From Aporrectodea caliginosa (taxonomy: Eukaryota > Annelida > Clitellata > Crassiclitellata > Lumbricidae): a DNA stretch of 64,000 nt. The DNA is taken from NCBI GenBank assembly GCA_020284085.1, contig JACEVL010000045.1, positions 2,997,429 through 3,061,428 on the forward strand, given 5' to 3'. A program made the translations under genes and the position numbers. The notes under the pieces were generated by a model, which saw only the letters and a program-made list of their open reading frames with translations, searched no databases and was not told the DNA's origin. Of the stretch, positions 11,438 through 25,477 are shown piece by piece (the first letter of the stretch is position 1; each line of letters begins with the position of its first letter).

Positions 11438-13549
11438 AATAACGTAGGTATGCCGTCTATGCCATTATGTTGCTTCTAGTCAGTCAAAACGTCAGTTTTC
11501 AACGGGCAAATGGTTGCGAATGTCACGACTTCCTCATCAACCCATTAATTATATCGATTGCGACTTTCTGAAAGGCGTTCTTTCTGGCTTCCTGTTCGTT
11601 TCGACGTCGTAGCTGACAGTTGAATAGAGCGCCACAGAGCGGAGACATTTCTGAAAATAATCATACAGGAAGGTCAACAACGAGGCGTAGGCCAAGCGGC
11701 GCAGGCGAGGCCTGCTATTGGCCAGCCGGTCGCCGACGGAAAGTCCCGAAGTCTAATTTTGATATGATATTCCGAAATGTGCTTCATTCAAAGCTTCGTG
11801 ACTCTGTGTAATAATTAGAATAATACGAAAGCGCCGCGTGGTATTGTTTGCCGATGAAATGGCGTCGGAGTGTTTTATAAACGGCTGAATTTCTTAAGAT
11901 TTTGGTCTGCTGTTAACTTGGAATTGAGAAGATCCAAGAAATAAAGACAGTAACATTAGCAACGGTGACTGATGCATTTTAGTTTCTGTTTCAAAAGCAA
12001 CGTTTTTATCAACGTTCGGCAACTACTGGGCTTAAAAGAGATCCTGCCTATAAACGACTGCTACCAGAACTTAAACATGTTTTCTGAAAAGGGGGAAGTA
12101 CGCAAACAAGCAGATCTCTATCGGAATATAACATAATAGATGTTGATCGTGCCGATGACTCACAGAAAGCGGTGGAGATATTCATGAGACTGGAGTGTTC
12201 AACTAATTGCTTTATAGGCCGACTCTGGATATGTGCCAGGCCGTACCAGCAAAAGAATCGACTGTGCTCAGAGGTGATACTAATTACATTCGTCTTCCTC
12301 ATCCAGTATTGAATAAAGGATTCTCTCTCTTCCTCTTTCTCTCTTTCTTTCTTTCTCTCTTTCTGTGTGTGGGGTGTCGTATGGCGGGAAAGTAGCGGGA
12401 TTTGCGCACGAAAACCTTCTCCCGGGTATTTTTCTGCCTCAGAAAAATTTCGATTCTTAGTGAATATTTTGAACACGTGCTCCTCCAACGTTCACGCATG
12501 CGCAGGGATATCTTTCAATGCGATGGCGTGCACGGCGTGTGACAGAATCGATAATCTCTTATATTTCGAATATTTTGTTAACAGCGGACATCACAATCGG
12601 TGAGTTTTGGGGCTCAGTTTCCTACACACATATAATCCGTATTGTGCAGGTGCACGTCCGAAGAACGCGCAGCCAGGTGTTGTCATAGCTTAAAAATTAA
12701 GAAGCACACGTACAGACCGGGCCTATGAGAAATTCATAGGCAGAAGGTTAATTGTCTTCAGAGGATTGTTTTCTCTCTTTACCTAACAATGGGAAGGCGC
12801 GAAAACGAACAAGTGGCTTTTGGTGACCTAAGACCATCCTTTATTCATGGTCGAACCGTCCCTACGACTGTTGACTTAGTCCTATTCGAAGACGCTCAGA
12901 CAGTTGACCTAGTTTCGTAATCGTGCTTTGAAGTGACCGTTCGTCTGTTCTTAAACGATAGTTTCGTTAAGAGGAGCCACTTGAACAACGTGAGCTGAAC
13001 ATCCGCTCGACCGATATCTATACTGTAGATGGAAAGGAGTTACATGTATGTAGGCCTACGTTCGACAAACCGTCCAGTTTCACTTAATTAGCCTTTCACG
13101 AGCTATGTATCAACCGCGACGTCTGCGTAGATTTAATCGAAAACCGTCTTCTGTGGTAAATGGTCGAATTTTCCATCTGAAGTCAATCGTCTTAGTGAAA
13201 TCAGAATATATCTGCCACTTGCGTCTGTGGATTGAATTTCTATTCGCAAAGTCCTTCACCAATCTACATGAAGACGGGAGAAGGCCGCTGTTGTTGAGGG
13301 AGGTCTGTTGCAAATGAACGAACTCTATTGTTTATTATTTTTATTATAATACATAAAACAGATTCAAATAGAAGTCTTTTCATAAGACCCAACGTTTTTG
13401 ATTTTCGTAAGGAGAATAATAGGGGAAGATAACTGTATCTTTCCCATTATGTTAGTTTTGCATACATGAAACGTTATGCAAAGCTTTGTTGACGTGATTA
13501 TTTTATATTTGCTTGAATCTATCAAGGAAGTTGCGCCACAGAACCGGCT
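11435..13549. other. No recognisable gene; short CT run inside
   Basis: Contains a CT/CTTT run at 12321-12364. Several short open frames (for example 12048-12488 on the - strand and 13105-13317 on +) show no domain I recognise. Confidence 0.35.
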
Positions 13550-13611
13550 GTATATATATATTCGTATATATATATATATTCGTTTATATATATATATATA
13601 TATATATATTC

Positions 13612-13655
<44 letters not shown>
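13550..13655. repeat. (TA)n with regular TATTCG interruptions
   Basis: TA dinucleotide repeat broken four times by TTCGT, giving a higher-order compound repeat. Confidence 0.9.
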
Positions 13656-14098
13656 GTTTATTGAGAAAAACAATCTGACAAAAACGCAGAAATGCTAACA
13701 TGAGTGATAATGGATAATTATAGATCATTAGAAGATTTTACAATAAACTAGTAAATATTTTTATATAATGATCTGGGAATAAATTGAGAGTTGTCCTTGG
13801 GTGGGAGAATATGGTTGTGTGCTCTAGGTCTTAACTGGTGAGAGGAGAGGGGTCGGAGTGGAGGTAGGAGTTTTTTGAAGTACATGCTTGGGGTAGGCCT
13901 AACGGCCGCTATCTCAAATAATTTATGTGTGTATCTGTTATATTTATAATTATTACGACTTGGTGCACCCTGTATACTTGAGTTCGTGGTACGGCTCTTC
14001 TATAAAACGATATGTGCATATTAAGCTTATTTATAACCATTTCTATCTGGATCCGGTCCTTACTCATATTTGTACACATATTCAGAATATACAAATTC

Positions 14099-14423
14099 AT
14101 GTATGTATGTATGTATGTATGTATGTATGTATGTATGTATGTATGTATGTATGTATGTATGTATGTATGTATGTATGTATGTATGTATGTATGTATGTAT
14201 GTATGTATGTATGTATGTATGTATGTATGTATGTATGTATGTATGTATGTATGTATGTATGTATGTATGTATGTATGTATGTATGTATGTATGTATGTAT
14301 GTATGTATGTATGTATGTATGTATGTATGTATGTATGTATGTATGTATGTATGTATGTATGTATGTATGTATGTATGTATGTATAAATAAATGTATGTAT
14401 ATATATATATATATATATATATG
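14099..14423. repeat. (ATGT)n microsatellite with (TA)n end
   Basis: About 71 uninterrupted ATGT units (14099-14384), then a short interruption and a TA run. The periodic Met-Tyr-Val-Cys open frames are artefacts of the 4-bp repeat. Confidence 0.97.
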
Positions 14424-16587
14424 CCCTATATACAATGGACTCCTATATGTAGCCTTTATCAAAATAATAATTTCTAAACTGTCAACTACTAATTGAGACA
14501 CTATGGACATAAGTATAGCCTATTGTTGCAGAAACTCCAGGAAAATAATTATGTGACTATTCACAAATGCATCTGAGTCATTTTTGCGCTTTTGTTACTA
14601 AATATATCACAATTCACAAGTCGGGGGGAAATGTTTCAGTTGCACTTTGCACATAGACGTCGTCAGCTGGATAACTTTTTCCTAGGTTGTGGAGGACTCA
14701 CAACACCGATATAATTGTCGATCGTCGAGTGCTAAGACAATACAAAACACAATTTTCCGCAGAACACGCGGTTTGTTTTTGAATAGGGAGAAAACTCTGA
14801 GTCGTATTCTAGTTTTGTCTTTTGTACAGGTCATTCGCTAATTGGTTTACTGAATATAGCTTCATCTGATAATTTTACAAATGGAGACCAACGTATGTGG
14901 AGGCACAGTTCACAGAGTCATTGTAAGGTTAGATTTCTGTAACAAAACAACGTAGTGCTCACAGTTTTTCGTTTATGTTTTACAGAACGACCTTGGGAGA
15001 AGCAGATTGAAACCCTTTGTAATGCATGCTCATTGTAGGACTATACGGTCCTTTTGGATATATTTTAACTAACTCCACTGGCCCGTATAGTTTTACTCGG
15101 GGCCGCTGAAAATCACCGCGCATCTTGAGAACGGGAGAAACTATAGCGAAATTAACATAAACTGACTGGGTACCCTGACATCAGGAGACTTTTCTGTTTT
15201 CTAAAAGCCATGTCAACGAAATCCGAAGTTTTAGGTGAGATCGGGTAGCAGTCATTCATTGCTGAGCCCAGCCACGTGTAGGTCTCATGGTCGTGTTCAG
15301 CATTCTAAGGACTTCAACATGAGCGAGAACTAAACTTCAACAATCCGACAACAGGACAAGCGATCCTTGATTCCTAGATATTTCTACAGGAAGTCATAAT
15401 GTCACCAAATGCAATGGATTCGAATTTCAAAACAATTATTGAGTTTTACCGAAACGCGTTTAAGCTTGATATCTATCGAAAGCAAAAGTGTACATCTAGA
15501 CGAGACGAAATGAAACTGAAACTTAACCACGAACGAAGTTGTTCACCATGGTTAACAAACTAGTAGGCCTATCCTGTGTAAGTGCAGATAAGTTAGAGTG
15601 AAATTATCATCATCACTACTGCTGCTGCCACTATCATTATTATTACTAATTATTAGCAGCCTACATCTATCGCGTTAGCGTCTACAACATAATGTTTAAT
15701 TGATTAGTATGCAGATTCTGAAATCTAATTAGACCAGGATATATATCAATGTCACCAGCGAAAAATTAAGCAAAGCAAACAAAATAATGCATAAAGAACC
15801 CATGACGCTTAGTTGAAAATGCTATACAGGAATTTTCAATCAACCCAGGACGAAAAACATTCCTACCAGTATCACATAGAAATGAAGATAGGCTGAATTT
15901 TAAATCAGCGTCAGAAACCAGATGAAATGCATGGGCTTGAGCCAAGTTTAAAAATAGACCAGACAATAGAGATTCGTGCAAATCAGGTAACATACATGTG
16001 TTCACCAGGTCTTGGCAGAAGAATTTGTTCATAAATTTTGTCATTTCAAAACGATAACATTTGCGTAGAAGTGCTAAAATAAATTTTAAATCGATAAGTA
16101 CGGTGTATGCCTCTGCTCTAATAAGGTTATGCTTGGAATATGTTTTGTGTGTGTCTGGCTTTTTATGTAGTGGCTTTAAGAGCCTAAAAATGCGCTAAAT
16201 TGTTCCTAAAGGCAATAGATTTAGGCCCCTATGCTTATTCATTAGCGTCGACAGTCATTATGTTAGGCAAAATTCTAAATTCACTGCACGCTTTACAGGA
16301 CACACTGACTTCAAACAAAACTTAAAATTCAAAGAAATGCACATAATGTCGAGTAAAAGGACGAATGTAATGCAAAGCTTAGAAGCATTGCTAGTCCAGA
16401 AACCATCGAGTGAAGAGTGCAGAGGAAAGGTGAGATGACACTATTTTGGTTTGGTCTTCCAGAGTTTCATAGACTTAAAAGCAAGGGTTAAGGCAACTCA
16501 GTAGTCCATATTTGAAGGTTTAAAAGAACGCTATATAAAAGCCAGGTACATACGTATTGACACGCTTCAAAGAAACTACTTTGGCTT
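14424..16587. other. No recognisable feature
   Basis: About 2.1 kb of unannotated sequence. A short - strand open frame at 15766-16044 has no recognisable domain. Confidence 0.35.
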
Positions 16588-16591
16588 CTGA

Positions 16592-16633
<42 letters not shown>

Positions 16634-16845
16634 TTCTTTAATTAAGCGCCTGACAAACGCACTGCGCTGTACATTTACATGTTATGCAATTTAAATCTTA
16701 ACTACTAACAGAACAGACAGCCTTCAATAGGCCTACACGGCGCTAATAGAGCCTACAAAGCATATCCACCCAACGGGGGCTCGAACTCGGTACCTCTCGC
16801 TCTCTGTACCAGATGTTATCCAATGCGCTATTGGGCCCCCCCAAA
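16588..16845 (-). mobile_element. tRNA-derived SINE, family D, with (TTA)n tail
   Basis: Read on the - strand: a box A-like TAGCGCATTGGATAACATC (about 16808-16829), a box B-like GAGTTCGAGCCC (about 16776-16787), a body of about 140 bp, then a (TTA)n tail at 16592-16633. The microsatellite is therefore the tail of the element. Confidence 0.6.
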
Positions 16846-16899
16846 AAAGGCAAACAACCACAGCAATACAACAAGACTTATTTTATAATCTCTGAGTCT

Positions 16900-17900
16900 G
16901 TTATCCTCACTGTACGCTCTAGATTTTCTCTCGTATTAGCCAATTGATGCTTATCAGCCAATCCACCTTTTCCTCCACAACCTCTCGTCCTACACTGTTT
17001 ATACTAATATGGCGTTATATTCAAGATTCGTGAAGTTCTGATTATCACTGTCCCTCTCTGCTGTTCACTTTCACAGAAATACTGCCTCAGATCGTTGTTT
17101 GCAAACTAACTCCATTTTACTTCAATGTGCTTTTTCTAACTCGTGCTATTCGTTCATCACTATATACCGAACTAAAATCTACACCATGATCGAAAAACAT
17201 CGTAATGGCCACGTTACCGTATGTTACTTTATCTGATTACAGGTTAAGACAGGTTATTGCGGTCTTAAAGATATTAATTTCTGTCATCCTAATATTTAAT
17301 CTATCACGAACAGTTCTCCAAGTCCTCTTCAAAATGTTATCTCTGATAATCCGGTAGATTTCTTGTTCTCAACAAAATTAATCTTGCACTGACCGTCTGA
17401 TACTCAGTCCTTTATTTCTGACCTAATTTATCCTAAATGAATCCCGCCTGGATAGATTTGGTGGGAGCACTTGACTTCCTTTGCAAGTCACACATGAACT
17501 GGCTCGCTTCCTGTCACCTATTCAACACCAGTCATTGTTTGTTACCATGAATTCGGGAAATTGACTTTACACATTTGTTACTGCGTTCCGTCTTCTGCAC
17601 TTCTCACTTTCTGGCTGACTCTTTCCCTGGGTTCCAACCACTGCTTGAATTCCTTGTTTCCTCTCCATCTGAACTAATAATAACGGGCGATTTCAATATA
17701 GCCTATAATATACGCAGATACTGCGAACTCTACGCTTCATAAAACTTTCAGGTTCTGTTCTCCTACTGTGAGATTTTGACTCTGTCTTTTCAAACTCATG
17801 ACATCAGTTACACTCAACCGTCGTATTACGAGATTCTGCAGTTAAAAATATTTCTCCTTCCCATTCAAACTGTTATTACTGCTCAGGTCCCTTACCTCTG
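16900..17900 (+). mobile_element. LINE endonuclease-region fragment
   Basis: Around 17600-17710 the translation gives FADSFPGFQPLLEFLV-like and SELIITGDFNIAY. The second is the GDFNI motif of LINE apurinic endonuclease domains. The frame is broken on both sides, so this is a degraded copy. Boundaries are approximate. Confidence 0.55.
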
Positions 17901-18289
17901 TAAGCCGCATTTCATTTATTTCAGCTTGTACTTAAATTAACAGTCGACTTTCTTGTTCGTGAAATTCACTGATAATTAATAATTGTAGCAGACTCTTTTT
18001 TCGTAAAAGTGAAGTCCGTTCGGACGATTTCCTGTATGTAGAAGTTATTGTGCATCTTAATATGACTATGCTATTAATGTGTAGGCCTAAGCCCTTAGTT
18101 TAGTTTGCGTTTACATGTGATATTATATGGTTTTTAATGTGAATCTATTGCAATATTGTATTTAAACATTTTAAAGTAGATATTGTGAATTGATGTAAAG
18201 AAAATTACATAAATTTAACTTAAGAATTGGTGTTAACGGCAATAAAATAAATTGCAAATGCAAAATAACAAATATGAAGCACCGATACA

Positions 18290-18883
18290 CAGAGATGTAG
18301 TACTTGGTACTTGTACTTGTACTCGAGTACAACTCTAGTACAGTTTTTAAGTACTCGTACTCGTCCTTGAGACCTAACTACGTGTACTGTACTTGAGACC
18401 TTAGTACTTGGAAACTACTGACAATTTTTAGAGGCACTCGGATAGGTTGCCACTTACCAGTATTAATATAACTCTGTTAAGGAAAACGCTGCATGTGCGA
18501 GATGTTGGATATAGCTCTGTTAAGCAAACGTTCTCAATATGTTTAAAAACGCGCTTAATTAGGCCAGCTATTGTCGTTTTCAAATTACATATGTGTGCTA
18601 TTTAAAATATGTTAATTAATGCATAATTATTCTTCTGTGTTGCTCCATTAGCCAAAATTTATATGTGCACTTGTATTATTTATAACCTAAGTACTTGGAC
18701 TCGTACTTGTACTTGAGACATAAGTACTTGTACTAGAGACATAAGTACTTGTACTAGAGACATAAGTACTTGTACTCACACTCGGACTTGTGACGTAAAG
18801 TACTTGTACTTGTGCTCGTACTTGTGACTCTAGTATTCGTATTTGTACTCGTACATGAAACCTAAGAACTTGAAACATCTTTG
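18290..18883. mobile_element. hAT-like non-autonomous element with AGTACTTG arrays
   Basis: Ends CAGAGATGT and ACATCTTTG, an 8/9 inverted match. Flanking 8-mers CCGATACA and GCAATAAA match at 5/8, so the target duplication is degenerate. Just inside both ends are dense arrays of the word AGTACTTGTACT and variants (ACTCGTACT, GAGACATAAGTACTTG) at about 18298-18420 and 18690-18865, around an AT-rich middle. hAT elements typically have CAG-type ends, 8-bp duplications and subterminal binding-site repeats; no transposase frame remains here. Confidence 0.5.
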
Positions 18884-20877
18884 GCAATAAAGTTACGTAT
18901 TGGTGCAAGGTAACGACCTTGGCAAGCTGCCCGCATTTGTTTCTACCAGCAGACATTTGAATTAATGACCCTACCCGCATAAAGTTGGAAGCAATCTGTG
19001 TGTTCTGTGGCTTCAAGGGTCGCTAAGTGTGATTACTGTTACTCCCCGCACTGCCAAAATTATCACCGCACACATCCAAGATCTGGTTTGACTACATATG
19101 GTTTGGTCTGCACGGATACCATAAAATGCATGCAGAGAATCCGCTGGAGCAGGTGCTTTGCATAGTTTTCTAAACGGAATTCCTCAAGGGGTTTGTTACT
19201 GGGAAAGAGATTTGTTGGGATACACATCGACTCTGACCAACACTATATTTCTCCGATTTAAAACTAATTGAAATGATCATTGTTTCCAGTGGCTATAATA
19301 TTTATTTCTTGTGTGTTTCAAACATGTTGTGGTAGATTCGACTCTAATTCGATGCTGTAAAAACTGCCAAGTCTGAACTCAAGATAGCGTTCGGTGACTG
19401 ACTGAAGTCAACGTTAAACAGACAGGAGTAAATCGCCTTCGAAACGCAAACACACTGAGCAGAATCGGATCCAACATGACCCTTTTGTACCGCTTGCCCG
19501 TACGGCACTCGAAGAGTCGACAAACAGCAGACGGCAAGTCATGCGAACTGTAGTTAGGTCTGCACTGCTCAATGAGGGCAATCACTGCGGAAAGGATTCA
19601 ATGAAATTAAGCAAGCAGGTATACATGGTCCGACGATTACGGAGAATAGCGGTTTGGTGCTGTGGACACGACTCTGACAATTCAGTGATGTTTAACAGCG
19701 TCAAGTGCGGTTAGTATTTGGGCAATCAGGTCACCTGGTCCAACTCAGACCGCAATCACTCCGGGTTCAATACATGAATACCAGTTGGGCGGTAAAAGAG
19801 GTCCTGCCATTGGATTACTGTCATCTGAGTTATTCTGAGAAATGCTTTAAACCATTCGTCCCACTTTGATGAGTTTCTAAAGGGGCGCTAACTGAACAAA
19901 ATGCCACTGTTGGCCCCTGCGGTATTGTGAGTTGCAGCCACGTGAATGGAGAAACAGAGGAAGAATCAGAATAAAATTGTTTAAGTGTTAAACTTTTGCC
20001 TCGTTAGTTTTTATTAATAAAATAAAAATTTATATTCCGAGTAAACGACAGGACGAACTAGAAAAGATTGACAATTGGGAGCTGATTGGACCATGATTTC
20101 AGAACTTTCGGAATTATAACTGATAATATGTTGTAAAATCTACGATATAAGAGCCGAAAAGTGAAATGCTTAAAAGTGATGGGAATGAAGTGTTTTAGAT
20201 GAAACCAACAGAAGTCAATTGCTTAAGTTAGTGGCATCAATCAGTAAGTCTTGAAAGAAGTTTTTCTGCGGTTTAATTTTTCTACAACAGTACTTTTATT
20301 TCAGTTACACTAAATAAAATATCTGTATCCTAACGGTCAGACCTAACCTACTGTTCATTTAATTTAATTTATTTAAGCGACTAAAACGAAGAGATTTATC
20401 TCTCTCTATTTTCTCAGATTGTCCTTGCAATCCCATTTTATGCAGTTAGTCAAAGGAGTGTCTAGAACGTTCTCGAAATTTTCCTATATTCGTACAACAC
20501 TTCGGATGTGACATGACACGTCACCACCTAGCGAATACTTTATAGGTCACAATTTACATTAATATTTCTCAGTACCTCTTACCCTGTACGGAGAGAGAAC
20601 ATTCCGATCCCATTGACACATCTCAGGTGAAGCAGGAGTCGTCTTCCTATTACTCTTGCACGAAGGCAACCGTCCTCACCCTACAAGACAAGACTACGCA
20701 GGGCCAGGGCCATAGCGGTAAGGACTTAAACCGGTGCAAGATGCGATCCATATAGAGTTGGAAAGTGGATTTGATTTGAGTGCAGAGATCGGTTGGGTTT
20801 CGATGCGTAGATTTTGAGCGGAAGGCGGCTGAGAGGTCCATAGAGCTTCGGTGTTTGGGCAGCTTATCAAGTAAAAC
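18884..20877. other. No recognisable feature
   Basis: Unannotated sequence of about 2 kb. Short - strand open frames at 19379-19585 and 20650-20957 have no domain I recognise. Confidence 0.35.
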
Positions 20878-20910
20878 GTAAGTAAGTAAGTAAGAATATT
20901 CTTTATTTGA
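20878..20910 (-). mobile_element. LINE-type 3' terminus with (CTTA)n tail
   Basis: On the - strand: AATAAAGAATATTCTTAC followed by CTTAC units. The same terminus recurs at 47953-47979 (-) and 49211-49240 (+). The body to the right is not recognisable. Confidence 0.5.
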
Positions 20911-21883
20911 CTACCAGCAAACGCACAGTAGTTTACAGAAAAAAATAATAGAAACATTTATGCAAAGTCATATGACATTCTTATAATAAAATTTCTTTTT
21001 ACATAGGTATCAAGGGTGAGATCATGTGGCCTGGCCACAAGTCTAAGGGTCAGAACATGAAACGACGCGAGAAAGAAGTTACAGAGTCTCGATCTCTTAT
21101 GGTTCATGACAGCGCTTAGAAGTTATTTTGTTGTATTATATGTAACGGTTTAGTTGATTTGAACTCTCTGATGCCTTCTAGTTTTCAGATTTACAATATT
21201 CGTAACTGTTTAATGTATAGGCCTAATGCTGAGTAATAAATAGGGGACCTGCATGTACTTATTCTACTAATTTAACTCCCATCGAGTTATGATTTCCGAG
21301 CATCATCCTCAGAATGCTTCATAGGTTCTAGTTGTTTCAGTAAGAGAATTCATAAAGCAACATTTATCGTTGGTAGACTACAACAGCCACACATCAAAAA
21401 CCTGCTCCGTAATATGCAACATTAAAATTAAAATAGTGCCACCGTGTGAGCAATTTGTCTGCTGTGGTTTTATAAGCTGTTGATATTAAGAAATTGTCTT
21501 CCAAACGACGCATTCTGACGCTACAATAAATGCGAATGCGTGACGACATTGCAGGCGAATCCTGTCACGAACGCCTGCGACTCACATAAGGTAATTTAAT
21601 CATATACTTAAGTAGCGCCATTTTTTAAGCCATGAGTGGCCTTCCAGAGCTGATAGCACGACACCTACGCTCACAAGAGAAATGATTTTCAACGCCGAAT
21701 GAGCCAAGGCAAAGAAGGATGGGCAAGATCTGTCCTATGGGTTACTAGGCAACGCTTTCTGGAATGATTGATGGGTCGACCACGCAATCACTTCTGCATT
21801 TCAATATGAAGAAAAATACCGAAGACTAGTCAGACGAGATTGGCAATGAGTAAGAGGATGTGACGTATGTGAAAAGAGAATAG
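20911..21883. other. No recognisable feature
   Basis: May hold the degraded body of the element whose tail is at 20878-20910. Nothing codes recognisably. Confidence 0.3.
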
Positions 21884-22000
21884 AGAGACAGACAGACAGA
21901 CAGAGAAAGAGAACGAGACAGAGGGAGAGACAGAGACAGAGACCGAGAAAGAGAGACAGAGTCAGAGTCAGAGAGACAGAGAGAGGGTAAGGGAGTGAGT
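21884..22000. repeat. GA/GACA-rich low-complexity tract
   Basis: Imperfect GACA and GAGACAGA repeats. Confidence 0.85.
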
Positions 22001-22324
22001 AAGGAAATGAGAACTAGACTAAGAGATCGATCGACTGATGGAGAGATGATTGAAGAATATTGACAACAGAGGATGGAGGAAAGAGGATAAATAAATTCAA
22101 AGAAATAGATCGATAGAAGGCCAGAAAGTTTAGAGAATGCAAGAAGAGGATAAAAATGGAAAGATAAAAGGAGAAACCAGTAAGTTGAGTTTAGGTAAGG
22201 TAAGGCAGTGGAAAGTCAGTTATAGACAGTGTAAGGAAAGGAGAGAAAGACAAAGTTAGAACTTAGAAGTCAGGTAAGGTAAGATAATCAGCAATCTGCC
22301 AAAATCTGGAAAAAATCTGGAATT

Positions 22325-22835
22325 GGCAGAAGGCCATGGCCTTATCGTATCGTATTTAAACATTTGTAAAGCGCCTCTCATAGGGTGAACCGTTCAGAAG
22401 CGCTCCCAGTGTGCTAAACTCCGCGAAAATAAACAGGTTTTGAGAAAAGCGAAGGAAGAAGAGAGACTGCCAGATAGAATTTTGGAGCGAACAGAAGGAG
22501 AAAGAGCATTCCAAAGAGAGGGACCAATTGAAGCAAAGGAACGAGACTGAGCCATGGCAGGTCTACTACGGGGAACCAAGAGTCTATTGCGGGAACGAAG
22601 TGGACGGTGGGAGGAAGCTGAATGAGGCTAAAGTATTACGCCACCAGATATTTCGGGGCAAGGCCCCTCTGAGCCTTGAAGATCAGAGTGAGAATTTTAA
22701 ATTGTATGCGAGCATGCAGAGGGAGCCAATGAAGTTCGTCAAACATAACGGTAGAGATATGTGCCTTAAGCAAATACCTGGAGCTACTGGTCTCAATTTG
22801 GAGAATACGCATTTTCAGTTTGGCTGAGCCAGAAT
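22325..22835 (-). mobile_element. L2/CR1-like LINE 3' fragment, ATACA-tail family
   Basis: On the - strand the translation includes DELHWLPLHARIQFKILTLI and then AQRGLAPKYL, the classic end of the LINE reverse transcriptase region. About 70 codons on are SFASIGPSLWNALSPSVRSK and SRSLAHWERF. The 3' UTR has GAGAGGCGCTTTACAAAT and a decayed ATACG-type tail near 22340. The same ending is seen at 32290-32535 and 63150-63527. Stops and frame changes show it is dead. Confidence 0.75.
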
Positions 22836-25157
22836 CAAATCATAAATTAGAATATTCAAGCGTACCTAGAATGCGGTTTTGATTACAGCTGCCAATTGGC
22901 GCTAGACGTAGGCTATCTACTTTGCAGACGTATTATAGATCCCTTAGATACATTATGCATGAGTGTTGGCACAGCTTGTGAATGCCCCTCACAAACCCTG
23001 GCCCATAAATCATTTTGTCCGCCATCATCTTAAGTAATCCTGTGTGCACACTTAGAAAAACTAGGGCGTCGTGTGTGCGATAGCACTCGTATAAAATTAG
23101 CGAATCCACGCCCTCTAAGATGTATTTAACAAAAAAAGTGGAATGGCAAAAGATTGCTATTGTGATTATAATTAGTAACTTTTTATCACACCGCTTCCCC
23201 TTAGCCTTAAGGTTCCGATTTAGTTTCACTGAAATAATATACCAATAATGCTCGATGCAACCATGATTGAGATGTCATTATCTCTTTGGCTTCGTGCTTT
23301 TATGCAGTGTATTTGAAAACCAAACCAAATCCGTACCCTTCTGACCCCTCTGCTTTAAATGCTAGCTGAAATTTAAAAGTGGACAAAATGATATCTGGCA
23401 AATAGGTCCTATTACTTGTTTTCCTACGTAGCCTGTCTATGAAAACTGAAGTATCTTTGCTGCTTTGACTAAATCTTGCACACTGGATTCCCGAAAAACG
23501 ACATTTTGCTTGAGGTGCCTGACAGGATCTTCTAACGCCTGGACAATTTTCATGAATACTTAAATTTAAGCCGTGCAGAATTGCAATTGGTGCTGCGTTT
23601 TGTTTGGCAAAGTTTTCATATAAAGATATTCCTAAAAGATTCGAATTAAAAGTTTGAAAGCATGTTCCTGAAGCAAGAAATGCTAGAATATAGGCAAGGG
23701 CGTTCATTAGAATGTAGACTTCCTAATTCTGATCTGGTTTTCTGCTAAAATGAATCGAAATGATTGTTCAGACAGATTTGTTCCTGAAAGAACTTCTTCA
23801 AAAAGTCTGTTAAATATATCGAATTTCACTTGGAATTATGACAAGGCTACTCTATACTCCCCACAATATGGCAATCCAACAATTATTCATACGCCACTGT
23901 ACTCTCAGGCGAAACTCAACCACAAGAAGGTCTACTAAATTACGACAAATGTCTCCAGTTCCGTTAAATTTGCGCAGCGTCACATGTTTAGAACTTAGCG
24001 AAATTCGCTGCTATTTCCATCTCCACTTTGTGACAAATCCGAGTTTTAAATAGGACGCGATTACGCCTAAGTGTCGCTTCATTAAATAAATACTATTATT
24101 CCAGCGAAATCATCTATCGCATATTTATAACAGTTAAGAATATCTTGTTTTAGTTATTTTAATTTTTCATTATAGACGGGATGAAGTGTCGAAAGAGAAA
24201 TGCGCATGCCTAAAATGTCACTCAATCAGAAAACCTTTCACTTTCAGCTGATCTGGGCCTCAAGATTTAAGTCCAGTTTGTACTGCTTCATTTCAAATGA
24301 TCTCACGATGATTTAAGCTCAGGCTACTTTGCTTCGTTTAAATAAATGGACAAGAGAATGCTGTAAACTGTGAAATAAGCCTCGAAAGCGGGCAAATGAA
24401 ATAAGTGTTGCTTTTGATAAAATCAATCAACTTTATTCTACGGAACCCATGGACTCCTTGGAACATCGCAACTGGATTTGATCCTTAAGGACCAACACAG
24501 TATCATTCCCAACTCTCAAAACAGTGCCCACAGTCAAAGCATTTAGAAATAAAATAGATATTCGCACACTAGATTAAAACCAACTGTTTATAAAAAAAGT
24601 GGCATTACATATCCACTCCACAACGAGTGTGGGTGATCACTTAAAATGTAAGAAAACTGAATGCATTGTTATAAGCTATTCTTTGAAGCAATTCATTTTT
24701 AACTATTATTTAGTGGCGATTTAAGTCTAATCGTCACTCAGCTGTCATAACCTGGAATGTCTTTCTTCAGAGTCACTAAAACAAAGCACGCTTCTTGATT
24801 AACAGTTTCTTCTAATAATTAACAGAGATATAACTTAATGCTGGATAACAAGATATTGACTGGCTAACAAAATTATAATTCGTTCAACCACTTCGTAATT
24901 CATTCATCGCAATAATCAATGTTCCTCAAATATCAATCAACATCTGGCGTATTTTAATTGAAAATGGCTACCACATATACAAATAAAAACTGAGATCACG
25001 CTAAATAAAGTCACCAATTCATACATGAGATTTAATTCACTATGAGACAACTGGAGAGATCTTGTCGAACTAAATTTTGATGAGAAAATCGTGCACATGC
25101 TCTTTTCTGTACAACTCTGCAGCACCTCTGAGAAAAAGTTTTTGAAAGCGTTGATCA
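22836..25157. other. Unrecognised sequence with one longer open frame
   Basis: Contains a - strand open frame of 135 codons (23300-23707) that includes an in-frame Met near its start but no domain or splice context I recognise. The rest is AT-rich with nothing supportable. Confidence 0.3.
23300..23707 (-). other. Unrecognised open frame, 135 codons
   Basis: Not recognised. It has Cys/Arg-rich and Ser/Thr-rich parts, no obvious signal peptide, low-complexity tract or transposon motif. In AT-rich DNA a 135-codon frame is somewhat longer than usual, but this alone does not make a gene. It could be an exon, a transposon remnant or chance. Confidence 0.15.
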
Positions 25158-25477
25158 CGATGAATAAAATGAAACTGTCTTTTGACTGAACAACAGTCTT
25201 CAGAAATAAAATAGAAACAACCTAATGAATTCGGATTAATAACAATTGTAAACATGATTATTACTTAATAAGCAGAAACAAAGACCAAGTAATCAAAGAG
25301 AGTCTTCAGTTAGCTAAATGGAGAGTATAAAATACAGTGTAACACCAAAAAGATGCATAAACATTAGGATGTAAATAATGAATGAATAAAATGAAACTGT
25401 CTTTGACTGAACAACAGTCTTGAGAAGTAAAATAGAAACAACCTCATGAATTTGGACTAAGAACAATTGTAAACATA

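Noticed and set aside
14012..14510. Met-Tyr-Val-Cys and Ile-His-Thr-Tyr open frames
   Set aside because: Products of the (ATGT)n microsatellite.
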